A stretch of DNA of 6,440 nt from an uncultured Alistipes sp. Lineage in GTDB: Bacteria; Bacteroidota; Bacteroidia; Bacteroidales; Rikenellaceae. A program made the translations under genes and the position numbers. Shown here piece after piece: positions 6,193 through 6,440 of the stretch. The notes under the pieces were generated by a model, which saw nothing but the letters and a program-made list of their open reading frames with translations, did not search any database and was not told the DNA's origin. The stretch is taken from contig CAKVKI010000150.1 of assembly GCA_934754975.1 (NCBI GenBank), positions 1 through 6,440 on the forward strand, written 5' to 3'. The stretch's first letter is position 1; every line of letters starts with the position of its first letter.

Positions 6193-6440
6193 TTATTTCT
6201 TATCCGCGCTGGTCATGCGCTTCTCCTTGATGCGGGCCTTCTTGCCGGTCAGGTCGCGCAGGTAGTAGATACGTGCGCGGCGTACTACGCCGACCTTGTT
6301 GACCTCGATCTTCTCGATGTGGGGCGAATAGAGGGGGAAGATACGCTCCACGCCCACGCCGCCCGAAATCTTGCGGATCGTGAACATCTTGGTCTTGCCC
6401 GAACCCTTGATCTGGATAACCACGCCGCGGAAACTCTGCA
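6193..6440 (-). CDS. rplS: Large-subunit ribosomal protein L19, partial, N-terminus outside window
   Basis: L19 is a protein of the 50S ribosomal subunit located at the interface with the 30S subunit. The last 81 residues are visible. The frame continues to the window edge as [12 protein letters not shown], so the GTG at 6423 is an internal valine codon, not the start. The family usually has about 115-120 residues, so about 35 N-terminal residues are missing. Diagnostic stretches are [33 protein letters not shown] and the L19 signature [16 protein letters not shown], followed by a basic tail ending in ADKK. The gene ends with TAA and runs into a strong hairpin terminator, so it is the last gene of its transcript. 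Confidence 0.95.
   Translation of the reverse strand, partial: QSFRGVVIQIKGSGKTKMFTIRKISGGVGVERIFPLYSPHIEKIEVNKVGVVRRARIYYLRDLTGKKARIKEKRMTSADKK

Overview
The window looks like an ordinary chromosomal segment of a G+C-rich member of the Bacteroidota. An Alistipes-like (Rikenellaceae) genome is my best guess, but that is inference from composition and protein style, not a database match. The main evidence is two sequences fitting the Bacteroidota -7 promoter element TAnnTTTG in the divergent intergenic region, the lack of clear Shine-Dalgarno sequences before the starts, and AT-rich leaders. There is no rRNA, tRNA, CRISPR array, insertion sequence or phage gene in the window.

Layout: (1) 2-604, minus strand: the N-terminal two thirds of the cell-division permease FtsX, running off the left edge. 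(2) 609-3098, minus: a complete 829-residue YfhO-family polytopic membrane protein. It lies immediately upstream of ftsX with 4 bases between stop and start, so the two are very probably one transcription unit. (3) 3099-3366: a divergent promoter region with one -7-like element per direction, a 17-base palindrome that contains the forward element, and a possible folded leader for yfhO. (4) 3367-4356, plus: a trans-polyprenyl diphosphate synthase of the medium/long-chain type. (5) 4394-5695, plus: a FucP/GluP-type sugar transporter of the major facilitator superfamily, followed by a strong intrinsic terminator. (6) 5753-6139: a gene-free, purine-rich stretch with a degenerate repeat. (7) 6140-6175: a second terminator that ends the next gene from the right. 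(8) 6193-6440, minus: the C-terminal part of ribosomal protein L19 (rplS), running off the right edge.

The leftward pair serves the cell envelope. FtsX transmits the FtsE ATPase state to periplasmic wall hydrolases, and YfhO proteins are GT-C-like membrane proteins linked in Firmicutes to glycosylation of surface polymers. The rightward pair makes an isoprenoid chain (probably the quinone tail) and imports sugar; these are not obviously connected beyond sharing a strand. I found no convincing undescribed system. The points most worth a second look are the symmetric promoter palindrome, the tight yfhO-ftsX junction, the unassigned role of YfhO in this phylum, and the repeat-like filler between the two convergent terminators.
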